Below, piece after piece: positions 1 to 11,214 of a stretch of 64,000 nt of DNA. Source of the stretch: Sphingobium ummariense RL-3 (GTDB lineage: Bacteria > Pseudomonadota > Alphaproteobacteria > Sphingomonadales > Sphingomonadaceae). Numbering within the stretch: position 1 is the first letter of the stretch; each line of letters begins with the position of its first letter. The position numbers were made by a program, and so were the translations under genes. The stretch spans positions 62,001 through 126,000 of the forward strand of contig NZ_AUWY01000047.1 in assembly GCF_000447205.1 (NCBI RefSeq), written 5' to 3'. The notes below the pieces were generated by a model. The model was not told where the DNA came from. It was given only the letters and a program-made list of their open reading frames with translations, and made no database searches.

Positions 1-1
1 G

Positions 2-277
2 CAGATCGCCGAAAATGCCGGGCATGATGGCGGCGTGATCGCCGGCCGGCTGCTTGATGAGCGCGACGAGAATATGGGCTTCAATGCCCAGACCGAACAG
101 TTTGAGAACCTGTTCCAATCCGGCGTGATCGACCCGACGAAGGTCGTGCGGATCGCGTTGCAGGACGCGGCCTCGGTTGCGGGCCTGCTGATCACCACCG
201 AAGCTGCTGTTGCGGAGTTCACCGACGAACGCAGCACGGCTTCAATGACCGGCGGCATCGGCGGCACGGGCTTCTGA
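2..277 (+). CDS. groEL: Chaperonin GroEL, C-terminal end (5' end outside window)
   Basis: This is the last 91 codons of a 60-kDa chaperonin, which forms the double-ring folding chamber with GroES in the cytoplasm. The frame is open from base 2. It contains the diagnostic stretch [20 protein letters not shown] followed by [11 protein letters not shown], which forms the lower equatorial domain of GroEL. The usual flexible tail of repeated GGM is replaced by a short Gly-rich end, GGIGGTGF. Upstream sequence is missing, so it cannot be told whether this is the main or an accessory groEL copy. The neighbourhood of copper-resistance genes would fit an accessory copy, but that is inference. Family assignment is near certain. 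Confidence 0.95.
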   Translation, partial: QIAENAGHDGGVIAGRLLDERDENMGFNAQTEQFENLFQSGVIDPTKVVRIALQDAASVAGLLITTEAAVAEFTDERSTASMTGGIGGTGF

Positions 278-651
278 CAAACGGGATGGGACGGCGGCCA
301 CACTTGCTCCTTCAAGTTACCCGACCCGCCGCTCACGTGGCCGAATCCCGTGACCGATGAACATATCGACAAAAGGACCGATCTGGGACTGTCCGGTCTC
401 AGCGTTTTCATGAGAGCCAACGGCGATCGATCCGATTTCCCGGCGTCTTGAATGGCCGCTTTCAGCGGAGGCGGCCATTCCGCTCGCGTTCCTCGAACGA
501 CTGACAGTGTTCTTCGAAGGGCGAAGTTTGCCCACAGGAGACGTTACTTCGTTGAGCTATGTATCGCCACAATTGCGGACGAGACAAGATGTCTTCGTAT
601 CAATGTGAACTTGCGTTTTCCGGATACATGTTTCGTTCAGCCAGCCATAGT
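278..651. other. Intergenic stretch without a recognisable gene
   Basis: These 374 bases lie between the groEL stop and the convergent DUF305 gene. Short open frames exist on both strands, but none has a recognisable domain, a good ribosome binding site or sensible composition. I see no RNA gene. It probably holds the 3' untranslated regions of two convergent transcripts. Confidence 0.5.
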
Positions 652-1215
652 TCACGAAATTGGCTTCAGCGTATCGATCCCGGTGCTCTTGTCGGTCTCT
701 GGTTCAGGCGGCTCCTTCTTTAGATCTCGGTAGGATGGGAGATCGGGAGCGTTTGTAGGCGCAGGCGTGGCTTCGAGCCGCGCAATCATCCGCTTCATCT
801 GGGTGATTTCCCTCACCTGGGCGTCAATGACCCCGTCGGCGAGCTTGCGGACCTCGGGATCCTTGATGTGTGCCCGCTCGCTGGTCATGATAGCAATCGA
901 ATGATGCGGGATCATGGCCTTCATATAAGACACATCGTCGATCGTTTCCTGGCTCCGCACCAGCCACAGCGCGAGAGCGAATATTACCGCGCTGCCGATG
1001 AGGATGCCGGTCTTGACCCGTGCTTTAGGATACATGCTCCACATGAACCCAAGCATGATCGCGGCCATCGCGGCGCCCATGACGACCGCCATCCACAATC
1101 GGGTCTGGCTGAACGCCACGTGGCTCAACGCGTAGGTGTTTAGGTACATGAGGCCGAACATGACGACCGTCGAGGTCGCGATCATTGCAGCAAACCGACC
1201 GAAACCCATCTGCAT
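652..1215 (-). CDS. DUF305 membrane protein
   Basis: The product is a small membrane protein of about 187 residues with three hydrophobic segments in its first 95 residues (one begins FAAMIATSTVVMFGLMYL), followed by a DUF305 domain. The domain carries the typical motif MKAMIPHHSIAIMTSERA, with a paired histidine, and a conserved KLADGVIDAQVREI helix. DUF305 proteins are often found beside copper and other metal-resistance genes; their exact role is not settled. It lies downstream of cueR in the same direction, so it may be part of the copper response. I chose the start at 1215 because AAGGAGG lies five bases upstream. An ATG at 1239 with a weaker AAGGA is an alternative that adds eight residues. 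Confidence 0.85.
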   Translation of the reverse strand: MQMGFGRFAAMIATSTVVMFGLMYLNTYALSHVAFSQTRLWMAVVMGAAMAAIMLGFMWSMYPKARVKTGILIGSAVIFALALWLVRSQETIDDVSYMKAMIPHHSIAIMTSERAHIKDPEVRKLADGVIDAQVREITQMKRMIARLEATPAPTNAPDLPSYRDLKKEPPEPETDKSTGIDTLKPIS

Positions 1216-1333
1216 TCCGCCCTCCTTGCCGTCCATCATCCCGTCCTTTCGTATCGTTGCAGGTCACAATAGAACCCGGGTGGCGACGGTGAGTTTCAGG
1301 CTGCCAACAGACATGAGGAGTTCGCGTGGCCTT

Positions 1334-1720
1334 TTATTCCTCAAGCCTGTCGAGGATCGGGCAGTCCGGTCGCTCGCCGCCCGCGCAATTTCTGGCGAGA
1401 TCAAGCAAGGTTGTGCGCATGCCTTCAAGCGCGCGAGCCTTACGTCCCAGTTCCTCTGCGCGGGCCAAGGCCAGCGCCTTGACCTCGCCGCTGGCACGGT
1501 TGCGGTCGGACCACAGCGCCAATAGCGAACCGATCTCCTCGATGCCGAAGCCGAGATCGCGGGCGTTGGCGATGAAGTGCAACCGGTGGACGTCGGCGTC
1601 GCTGTAATCGCGGTAGCCGCTGTCCCGCCGCGCGGCCGGCGGGATCAGCCCGATCTGCTCGTAATGGCGGATCATGCGTTCCGATACGCCGCTGGCGCGC
1701 GCTGCGGCACCGATGTTCAT
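1334..1720 (-). CDS. cueR: MerR-family copper-responsive regulator (CueR type)
   Basis: This is a 128-residue MerR-family activator. It has an N-terminal winged helix-turn-helix ([17 protein letters not shown]), a long dimerisation helix and a C-terminal metal loop. The loop has two cysteines eight residues apart (CAGGERPDC followed by PI), the spacing that binds a single Cu(I) ion in CueR. It would twist the over-long spacer of the copA promoter when Cu(I) is bound. The gene overlaps the copA stop region by four bases (ATGA), so it is co-transcribed with copA and controls its own operon. A MerR-type operator is visible upstream of copA. Silver or gold sensing cannot be excluded. Confidence 0.9.
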   Translation of the reverse strand: MNIGAAARASGVSERMIRHYEQIGLIPPAARRDSGYRDYSDADVHRLHFIANARDLGFGIEEIGSLLALWSDRNRASGEVKALALARAEELGRKARALEGMRTTLLDLARNCAGGERPDCPILDRLEE

Positions 1721-4047
1721 AGCGCCTGCCGGTTCAGCCGCAGGGCATTGGTGACGACACTGACCGAGGACAGAGCCATCGCAGCGGCGGCGATCATCGG
1801 CGAGAGCAGGATGCCGAACAGCGGATAGAGCAGGCCTGCCGCGACCGGCACCCCGGCGGCGTTGTAGATGAAGGCGAACAGCAGGTTCTGGCGGATGTTC
1901 GACATGGTCGCCTGGCTCAGGCGCCGGGCGCGTACGATGCCGGTCAAGTCGCCCTTGAGCAGGGTCACGCCCGCGCTTTCTATGGCGACATCGGTGCCCG
2001 AGCCCATCGCGATGCCAACGTCCGCAGCGGCGAGCGTGGGCGCATCGTTCACGCCATCGCCCGCCATGGCGACGACGCGGCCCTCCGCCTTGAGCCGCGC
2101 GACGACGGCACTTTTCTGGTCGGGCAGGACATCGGCCTCGACCTCGTCGATGCCCAGCCTGCGGGCGACCGCCTCCGCGGTCGTGCGGTTGTCGCCGGTC
2201 AGCATGACGACACGGATGCCTTCACGGCGTAGGCCTTCGAGTGCTTCGGGAGTGGTGGGCTTGACCGGATCGGCGATAGCGATGGCGCCGCCGGCCTGCC
2301 CGTCGATTCCGACGAAGATGGCGGTCGCGCCTTCGCGTCGCAGGTCATCGGCCGCCGATGAAAGCTCCGCCGTGTCGATGCCTTGCTCCGTCATGAACCG
2401 GGCGTTGCCGAGCACGATTGTCTTCCCCTCGACGATGCCCAAAGCGCCGCGGCCGGTGGGTGAGTCAAACTCGCTCACGGCAGAAAGTGCAACGTTGCGG
2501 GCCTTGGCGGCCTCAACGATCGCGAGCGCCAAGGGGTGCTCCGAGGACCGCTCGACGGCCGCAGCCAGGCGAAGAATATCTTCATCGATGAACCCTGCCG
2601 CCGGCACGACCGCGGTGACTGCCGGATGACCCTGGGTCAGCGTCCCGGTCTTGTCGACGACGAGCGTGTCGATCTTTTCCATGTGCTCGAGCGCCTCGGC
2701 GTTCTTGATCAGCACGCCGAGCCCGGCGCCGCGTCCGACGCCCACCATGATCGACATCGGCGTAGCAAGCCCGAGCGCGCAAGGGCAAGCGATGATCAGC
2801 ACCGCGACCGCCGCGACGAGACCATAGGCGAAGCGCGGCTCAGGACCCCAGATGCTCCATCCAGCAAAGGCGAGCACGGCTATGGCGATCACCACTGGGA
2901 TGAACCAGCCCGAGACCTGATCGGCCATGCGTTGGATCGGCGCGCGGGACCGCTGGGCTTCGGCGACCATCTGGACAATGCGAGCGAGCATCGTGTCGCG
3001 CCCGATTTTGGTGGCGGTGATGACGAGGGCACCGGTCTGGTTGAGCGTGCCGCCGATCACGGCGTCGCCCTTGGCCTTGGTGACCGGCATGGACTCCCCA
3101 GTGACCATCGACTCGTCGAGCGAGGACCGCCCGTCCTCGACGCTGCCGTCCACCGGTACTTTCTCGCCAGGGCGCACGCGCAGCCGATCTCCGACGTTCA
3201 CGGTTTCGAGGCTGACCTCTTCCTCGGTGCCATCGGACAAGAGGCGGCGGGCAGTCTTAGGCGCGAGGTCGAGCAACGCCTTGATCGCGCCCGATGTACG
3301 TTCGCGGGCGCGCAGTTCGAGGACCTGGCCGAGCAGCACCAGCACGGTGATGACCGCCGCAGCCTCGAAATAGACCGCGACGCTGCCATCGGCGTTGCGG
3401 AAGGCAGGCGGGAACAGCGCGGGCGCCAGTGCGGCGACCATGCTGTAGGTCCACGCCACGCCGGTGCCCATCGCGATCAGCGTGAACATGTTGAGGTGGC
3501 GGGACTTCAACGAAGCCCACCCCCGCTCAAAGAACGGCCAGCCGGCCCAGAGCACGACCGGCGTCGCCAAGGCCAGTTGGATCCACGTCGAAAGCCGCAT
3601 CGGCACGAGGTGGTGGATCGCCGGAAACAGGTGCCCACCCATTTCAAGCAGGAAGACCGGCAGTGCGAGCACGAGGCCGATCCAGAAACGCCGCGTCATG
3701 TCGGCAAGTTCGGGATTTGGCCCGTGATCGAGCGACACCGTCTCCGGCTCCAGCGCCATCCCGCAGATCGGGCAGGCGCCTGGATGGTCCTGCCGGACTT
3801 CGGGGTGCATCGGGCAGGTCCAGATCGCCCCTTCCGGCGAATCGACGGGGGCGGCCCGCCTTAGATAATATTCGGGATCGGCCACGAACCTCGTCCGGCA
3901 TTTGTCACTGCAGAAATGCCACTCATGGCCTGCATGCATTGCGTGATGCCGGGTCTTCTCCGGGTCGACGGTCATCCCGCAAACGGGGTCCTGGATTTGT
4001 GCCAGGCCGGCCTCGCCGTGCTGATGCTTATGCTCGCAATGCGCCAT
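1717..4047 (-). CDS. copA: Copper-translocating P1B-type ATPase
   Basis: This 776-residue inner-membrane pump exports Cu(I) using ATP. The usual N-terminal HMA domain is absent. Instead there is a YHS domain ([16 protein letters not shown], about residues 20-62) and a heavy-metal-binding motif ([20 protein letters not shown], about 76-100). Then come the pump elements: TGES actuator loop, [11 protein letters not shown] in the sixth membrane helix, the phosphorylation site [15 protein letters not shown] in the nucleotide domain, and [20 protein letters not shown] in the hinge. [13 protein letters not shown] near the end marks the Cu(I)-selective seventh helix. The His-rich start (CEHKHQHGE) may also bind metal. 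The gene leads a copA-cueR operon under a CueR-type promoter. Confidence 0.95.
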   Translation of the reverse strand: MAHCEHKHQHGEAGLAQIQDPVCGMTVDPEKTRHHAMHAGHEWHFCSDKCRTRFVADPEYYLRRAAPVDSPEGAIWTCPMHPEVRQDHPGACPICGMALEPETVSLDHGPNPELADMTRRFWIGLVLALPVFLLEMGGHLFPAIHHLVPMRLSTWIQLALATPVVLWAGWPFFERGWASLKSRHLNMFTLIAMGTGVAWTYSMVAALAPALFPPAFRNADGSVAVYFEAAAVITVLVLLGQVLELRARERTSGAIKALLDLAPKTARRLLSDGTEEEVSLETVNVGDRLRVRPGEKVPVDGSVEDGRSSLDESMVTGESMPVTKAKGDAVIGGTLNQTGALVITATKIGRDTMLARIVQMVAEAQRSRAPIQRMADQVSGWFIPVVIAIAVLAFAGWSIWGPEPRFAYGLVAAVAVLIIACPCALGLATPMSIMVGVGRGAGLGVLIKNAEALEHMEKIDTLVVDKTGTLTQGHPAVTAVVPAAGFIDEDILRLAAAVERSSEHPLALAIVEAAKARNVALSAVSEFDSPTGRGALGIVEGKTIVLGNARFMTEQGIDTAELSSAADDLRREGATAIFVGIDGQAGGAIAIADPVKPTTPEALEGLRREGIRVVMLTGDNRTTAEAVARRLGIDEVEADVLPDQKSAVVARLKAEGRVVAMAGDGVNDAPTLAAADVGIAMGSGTDVAIESAGVTLLKGDLTGIVRARRLSQATMSNIRQNLLFAFIYNAAGVPVAAGLLYPLFGILLSPMIAAAAMALSSVSVVTNALRLNRQAL

Positions 4048-4082
4048 GTTTCACCTGCTTCCTCTATGACGCTCTCGTCTCT

Positions 4083-4108
4083 GCACCTTGACACCATGTC
4101 AGGGTCAA
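4083..4108 (-). promoter_or_regulatory. MerR/CueR-type operator-promoter of copA
   Basis: On the minus strand a -35-like TTGACC (4108-4103) leads into an inverted repeat with arms ACCCTGACA and TGTCAAGGT (4105-4085, one mismatch). This is the arrangement of MerR-family promoters, where the dyad fills a long spacer. The -10 box is poorly defined (CAGAGA at 4083-4078). It lies about 40 bases upstream of the copA start, so the copA-cueR operon is probably induced by copper through CueR. Confidence 0.8.
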
Positions 4109-5089
4109 GCGGATTTTGCCTCCCGGCGTTGCCGGGTTCGAAACCGGTACCACGCCAGTGATGACCGCCGTGTCCGTGGCACATGAAGAGATGTATCGGC
4201 GGACAAGGGAGAAAGAGCCCATTTGCGGCAGCTTCCGGCACAAGCGGCCGTAACAACATCGCCCTGATGGTCATGGACGGACACGCATTCACTCGAAGAG
4301 AGAGGCAGTTTCCTGCATCATAGCGGTGCGGAGGCAAGGGCGGGCGCGTGCGCTGATATTTGCCCTCCCGGCTGGCATTGCGAGCTATCACGCCGTTCAC
4401 GGGATCATGCAGCTTGCGATCGATCCGACACAACGCCCTCGGCGATGAGTTGGGCCGGCGCTGTCGTCATTGCGTCGGCCTGGGTTGATTTTCAATCCAT
4501 TGTCAGGACGTGGCGCTGCGCGCCTGAACCTCGCGAGAAATCCGCCCTGCGGTTAACCTGATCCTGGAAGGCAGGAACAGGCCAAAGCCGTCCCTGTCAC
4601 CCGCCACCATCACGGCCTCGTCTTAATGCGCACAGGCCGTCAGAGCGATATCGGGGATGGTCGAGCCCTCCAGCACGGATCGATAACAGGAAACAACCGG
4701 CTGAAAAGCGCGACGGAGAGACTACGGTCCAATACCTCCGTTGACGCGGTCAGCCGGTAGTGGATGGTGTCCTAGTTTGAACTGGTCGAGAGCGTGGCTC
4801 GTATTTGGTAGTCGCGCAAGCGCTTACGAGCTTTGGCCAGTTCTTTGTCGATGAAGAGGCTCTGCCATCCATTAAATTAGCTGACCTATTTGCCGGGCGT
4901 CGCTCGCCATGCCCGTGATCGCCGAGACGGACAATGTGGCGCGTCAACGCCATCAGCAGCAAATCGGGCGTCTTGCGGGATGCGTCAATGACGGGAACGG
5001 ATTTCTGCGCTATCCCTTCCGCTAACCCTTTTTGGGCACTGTGGCGGGGTAGGGAGCATGGACCTGGGCGGCTCCGAAGAAGACCGGCG
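4109..5089. other. Long intergenic region, no convincing gene
   Basis: Nearly 1 kb between copA and the kinase gene holds no frame I can defend. A minus-strand frame near 4170-4310 encodes a His-rich run (MCHGHGGHHW), reminiscent of small His-rich proteins beside copper pumps. It runs on into copA out of frame, so I regard it at most as a relic. Near 4780-4860 the minus strand reads FIDKELAKARKRLRDYQIRA before a stop, which resembles the tail of a larger protein. The promoter of the kinase gene must lie in the last part of this stretch, but I cannot define its boxes. Confidence 0.4.
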
Positions 5090-8000
5090 TTGAACCGGAT
5101 CGCATTGATCCTGATCGCGCTGACCTATGGCGCGTCGATGTTCGGCGGCGCGGCCTGGGCGCAGCGGCGGCGCGCGCAACTCGAACGCTCGCCCTTCCGC
5201 TTCTATGCCTATGCACTGGCGCTGCCGGTCTATTGCACGAGCTGGACCTATTTCGGGGCGGTCGGCATGGCGGCTGCGCAGGGATGGGGCTATCTGCCCA
5301 TCTATGTCGGGCCGATGCTGCTGTTCCTGCTCGGCGGTCCCTTCCTCATGCGCCTGACCGCGGCCGTGCATGCCGAAGGGGCGACCTCCATCTCCGACTT
5401 CATCGGCTCGCGCTTCCAGAAAAGCCGTGGAGTGGGGGCACTGGTGACGTTGCTCGCGCTGCTGGGCACCATCCCCTATCTGGCGCTGCAGCTCCGGTCC
5501 GTGGGTATCAGCTATGCGCTGGTGTCGGGGACGGGCGCGGTGATCCCTCCGATTCTGTGTGTCGCCGCCGGGTTGGCGCTGTTTGCAATCCTTTTCGGCA
5601 CGCGTGTCTTTGACGCCGCCGCGCGCAACGAGGGCGTGCTGTTCGCGGTGGCGGCGGAATCGGTAGTGAAACTGCTGGCGCTGTGCGGCATCGCGCTGTT
5701 CGCGATCCTTCTCTTCGTACAGGCACCGGGCGCCCAGCAGGCGGCGGGCCTTGCCGCACTCGCCCGGACCTTCCGGCCGACAGCGCTCGGCATCGACTTT
5801 CCGGTGGTGACGCTGATCTCGGTCATGGCGATCCTCTGCCTGCCCCGGCAATTCTATATCGGCGTGATGGAGGCGCGGGCACCGGCCGACATTGTTCGCG
5901 TCCGCTGGACCTTCATCCTCTACCTGCTGCTGACGGTGCTGGCGGTGGTTCCCATCACCCTGACTGGCCTGGCGCTGCTGCCGGACGGCGCGCAGCCGGA
6001 CTTCTTCGTCCTGGCGCTGCCGATGGACGCGGGCGCCGGATGGCTGGCGCTGCTGGTCTTCCTGGGCGGGCTGTCGGCGGCGGTGGCGATGGCGGTGACG
6101 GAAACCATTGCCCTCTCCACCATGGTCTCCAACGACCTCATCGCTCCTTTCCTGTTGCGCAGCCAGTCGGAAGGCGCCAATTTTGGCCGTATCCTGCTGC
6201 TGGTGCGCCGAGCGACGATCGTGTTGCTGATGGGATCGGCGGTCGCATATGCCGCCTTCATACCGGGTGACGCCCAGCTTGCATCGGTGGGGCTGATCGC
6301 CTTCGTCGCCATGGCGCAGTCCGCGCCGGCGCTGGTCATGGCGGTGCTGCGGCCGAACAACGACGCCGCCGCCGCCAAGGCCGGGCTTTCGGTGGGGCTG
6401 ATACTATGGCTCTACACGCTGTTCCTGCCGGGCGTGGGCGGACACCTGCTGCCCGGAACCCTCGAGAACACGCTGTTCGACCCTCATGCGCTGCTCGGCA
6501 TCGGCGGCATGAGCGCGATCACCCATGGCGCGCTGTGGAGCCTGGGCGGCAATATGGTCGCCTTCGGGGTGGTGGCAGCCCGCCGTATCGATCGGCGCGA
6601 CCTGTCGCTGCGCATATCCCGGCAGCGCGGCATCGTCCAGATTGATCATCGCGGCGCGCTCGCTGAGATGGTGGAACGCTTCGTCGGGCCGGAGGCGGTG
6701 GCCGAGGCGCTGGGCGACGGCGACCCGTCCGCCCCGATCGACCGGGCCAGCGCGCGGACGGCGGAGCGGCTGATCGCCAGCGTTGTCGGCGCATCTTCCG
6801 CGCGCGCCATCATGGCTTCCGCCTTGTCGGGCGCGAGCCTGGGGATCGAGGATGTCACGCAGCTGCTCGACGCCTCGGGCCAGAGCCTGCATTTCTCGCA
6901 GGGGCTGTTGGCGGCGACGCTGGAGAATATCGACCCGGGCGTCAGCGTCGCGGACCGCAACCTGCGGCTGATCGCCTGGAACAGCCGCTATCTGGAGCTG
7001 TTCGCCTATCCGCCCGGCATGGTGCGAGTAGGCGCGCCGATCGCCGACCTCATCCGCTTCAACGCCGAACGCGGGGAGTGCGGCCCTGGCGAAGTGGAGG
7101 GTCATGTCGAGCGGCGGCTCCACCATATGCACAGTGGCCACGCCCACAGCTTCGAGCGGCACCGGGCCGACGGACGAGTGATCAAGACCGTCGGCGGCCC
7201 CATGCCCGACGGCGGCTATGTGATGTGCTTCACCGACATTACCGCAGAGGCCGTGGCGCGCGAGGCGCTGGAACGCGCCCGCGCCGAACTGGAGCGGCGT
7301 GTCGCCGAGCGGACCGCCGAGCTGTCGGAAGCGAATCGCAAGCTCGCCTTGGCGATCACGGACAAGACGCGTTTCCTGGCGGCGGCGAGCCACGACCTGC
7401 TCCAGCCGCTCCATGCCGCGCGCCTGTTCTGCGCCTCGCTGCAGCGCGACATCTCCGACCAGGGCAGGGTCAAGCTGGAGCGGGTGGATCGCGCGATCGA
7501 AGCCGCCAACGACCTGCTGCGCGCGCTGCTCGACATATCAAAGCTGGATGCAGGCGGGATCGAGCCGCATCCCACCCATTTCTCGCTGCGCCTGTTGCTG
7601 GCCGAACTGGTAGACGGCTTCGAGCCGTTGGCATCGGAGCGCGGGCTTTCGCTGCGCCTCGGCCCCGGCGACGCGGCGGTTTTCCTCGATCGGACGCTGC
7701 TGCGCTCGATCCTCCAGAATTTCCTGTCCAACGCCATCCGCTACACCCGTCGGGGCGGCGTGCTGATCGGTATCCGCAAGCGCGGCGCGATGGTGCGGAT
7801 CGAGGTATATGACAGCGGCATCGGCATTCCCCCGGAAAGCCAGGAACGCATATTCCGCGAGTTCGAGCGGCTGGAGAGCGAGGGCGAACATGGCGTCGGG
7901 CTGGGCTTGGCGATCGTCGAACGGTCGGCGCCGCTGGTCGGCGGCGAGGTCGACCTGCGTTCGGAACCCGGCCGGGGCAGCCGCTTTGCGATCACCGTCC

Positions 8001-8446
8001 CGGCCGCGGCGCGGCCGGCCGCTGCAACGGAGGTGCCCGCTGCACGCATCACCGATCCGGTACGCGGCCAGCGGCTGCTGGTCGTCGACGACGATCCGAT
8101 GATCCGCGAGGCGATGGCCGCCTTCCTCACCGACCGGGGCCATCGCCCGCTCGTGTTGCCGGGTGCCGTGGAGGCGCTCGCCTGCCGGGAATCTTTTGAT
8201 GCCGCGTTGATCGACTTCCACCTGGGTACGGATGACGGCATAGACCTGATCACCGCAATGCGGGCGGTGCGGCCAAGCCTACGTGCCGCGCTCATCACCG
8301 CCGACCGCAGCCCCGCAATGCTGGAGCGCGCGGCGCAGCACGGTATCGCGGTGCTGAGCAAGCCGCTGGCCGCGCCCGCGCTTGACGAATGGCTCGCGCG
8401 CGGGACGGCGAAGCAGGAAGGATCAGTGCTGAAAGCCCAGGCCTAG
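5090..8446 (+). CDS. crbS: Transporter-fused hybrid sensor histidine kinase (CrbS-like)
   Basis: This protein of about 1,118 residues joins a solute:sodium symporter-like membrane domain (roughly residues 1-520, many helices, e.g. SRFQKSRGVGALVTLLALLG) to a signalling half. The order after the transporter is a PAS-like region (about 605-720), a coiled coil, an H-box with phosphoacceptor His at about 768 (SHDLLQPLH), a catalytic ATPase domain (FLSNAIRYT, GVGLGLAIVER) and a C-terminal receiver domain (VVDDDPM; acceptor Asp in ALIDFHLG, about 1,040). This is the architecture of CrbS/MxtR/ErdS-type kinases, which control acetate use with a LuxR-type partner. That partner and acs lie next door, in convergent orientation. 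I chose the TTG at 5090 (MNRIALILIALTYG) because the membrane domain begins there. The frame is open further upstream, but that part is not protein-like. Confidence 0.85.
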   Translation: MNRIALILIALTYGASMFGGAAWAQRRRAQLERSPFRFYAYALALPVYCTSWTYFGAVGMAAAQGWGYLPIYVGPMLLFLLGGPFLMRLTAAVHAEGATSISDFIGSRFQKSRGVGALVTLLALLGTIPYLALQLRSVGISYALVSGTGAVIPPILCVAAGLALFAILFGTRVFDAAARNEGVLFAVAAESVVKLLALCGIALFAILLFVQAPGAQQAAGLAALARTFRPTALGIDFPVVTLISVMAILCLPRQFYIGVMEARAPADIVRVRWTFILYLLLTVLAVVPITLTGLALLPDGAQPDFFVLALPMDAGAGWLALLVFLGGLSAAVAMAVTETIALSTMVSNDLIAPFLLRSQSEGANFGRILLLVRRATIVLLMGSAVAYAAFIPGDAQLASVGLIAFVAMAQSAPALVMAVLRPNNDAAAAKAGLSVGLILWLYTLFLPGVGGHLLPGTLENTLFDPHALLGIGGMSAITHGALWSLGGNMVAFGVVAARRIDRRDLSLRISRQRGIVQIDHRGALAEMVERFVGPEAVAEALGDGDPSAPIDRASARTAERLIASVVGASSARAIMASALSGASLGIEDVTQLLDASGQSLHFSQGLLAATLENIDPGVSVADRNLRLIAWNSRYLELFAYPPGMVRVGAPIADLIRFNAERGECGPGEVEGHVERRLHHMHSGHAHSFERHRADGRVIKTVGGPMPDGGYVMCFTDITAEAVAREALERARAELERRVAERTAELSEANRKLALAITDKTRFLAAASHDLLQPLHAARLFCASLQRDISDQGRVKLERVDRAIEAANDLLRALLDISKLDAGGIEPHPTHFSLRLLLAELVDGFEPLASERGLSLRLGPGDAAVFLDRTLLRSILQNFLSNAIRYTRRGGVLIGIRKRGAMVRIEVYDSGIGIPPESQERIFREFERLESEGEHGVGLGLAIVERSAPLVGGEVDLRSEPGRGSRFAITVPAAARPAAATEVPAARITDPVRGQRLLVVDDDPMIREAMAAFLTDRGHRPLVLPGAVEALACRESFDAALIDFHLGTDDGIDLITAMRAVRPSLRAALITADRSPAMLERAAQHGIAVLSKPLAAPALDEWLARGTAKQEGSVLKAQA

Positions 8447-9052
8447 CGCCCGCGCGGCGAGCGCCGCCTGCGTCCGGTTCTGCACGCCCAGTTTCGCCAG
8501 CACTGTCGTCATATGCGCCTTGATTGTGGACTCGGTGACACCGAGCTCATGGGCGATCTGCTTGTTGAGCTGGCCGGCCAGCACACCGAGCAGCACGCGA
8601 AGCTGCGTCGGCGTGAGCGAGGCCACCTTTGCGGCCATGTCGTCGACCTTGTCCATGGCGTACGGGGCCGCGATGGGCGTCCCCGAAAGCGCGGCTGCGA
8701 TGGCGTCCTCGATTGCCTCGAGGTCCTGGTCCTTGCCGATGAAGCCCACCGCGCCGAAGCGCCGCACCTCGGGCATGGCAACGGCCGGGTCCGCGCTGGA
8801 GATCACGAGGATCGGGACGGACGGCCGCTCGGCATGGAGCAGGGCGACGCCCGAATAGCCTTGGACGCCCGGCATCTTGAGGTCGAGGAGGATCAGGCGG
8901 AGGTTCGCCGCCCCGGCGGTCAGACGGACGGCGTCATCTAGCGTGGCCGCCTCCATGACGCAGGTGCCGGGCGCCACTTCTCCGGCCGCAAGCATCAGCG
9001 CCTGACGGAACAGCGGGTGGTCGTCCGCGATCAATATGCTCCCGCCCGGCAC
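8423..9052 (-). CDS. crbR: LuxR-family response regulator (CrbR-like)
   Basis: This is a 209-residue response regulator. The N-terminal receiver domain starts ILIADDHPLFRQAL and has its phosphoacceptor Asp in LILLDLKMPG. A C-terminal LuxR-type helix-turn-helix reads LTPTQLRVLLGVLAGQLNKQ followed by IAHELGVTESTIKAHMTTV. It should activate acs and related genes when phosphorylated by the neighbouring transporter-fused kinase. The start is a GTG preceded by GAGGGAACGAG. It lies 36 bases behind acs and is read in the same direction, so the two are probably co-transcribed. Its last 24 bases overlap the 3' end of the convergent kinase gene, so the two transcripts could interfere. Confidence 0.88.
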   Translation of the reverse strand: MPGGSILIADDHPLFRQALMLAAGEVAPGTCVMEAATLDDAVRLTAGAANLRLILLDLKMPGVQGYSGVALLHAERPSVPILVISSADPAVAMPEVRRFGAVGFIGKDQDLEAIEDAIAAALSGTPIAAPYAMDKVDDMAAKVASLTPTQLRVLLGVLAGQLNKQIAHELGVTESTIKAHMTTVLAKLGVQNRTQAALAARALGLGFQH

Positions 9053-9088
9053 CTCGTTCCCTCGTCCTCACTGTCTCGCGGAATGCCT

Positions 9089-11035
<1,947 letters not shown>

Positions 11036-11214
11036 GGGGTCTCTCCTGACTTTTCCGGAGAACATAGGGGCGGGCCCGGCGGGAGGCACCCCCGACCAAA
11101 GTACCAGGGCCCCGCGACCATGGTCCTGCTTCCGCGGTACCCCTCCCGCATCCATGATCGCCCCATCGAACACGGACTCGCGACGACAGCGGGACGGAGA
11201 TGAAGGAGAGCAGG

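Noticed and set aside
2536-3864. 442-codon plus-strand frame antisense to copA
   Set aside because: It lies wholly inside copA, has the Arg/His/Asp-rich composition of an antisense shadow in GC-rich DNA, and shows no domain.
4125-4165. tRNA-like T-arm (GGGTTCGAAACC context)
   Set aside because: The stem does not pair with correct loop size and no anticodon or acceptor arm can be built around it.
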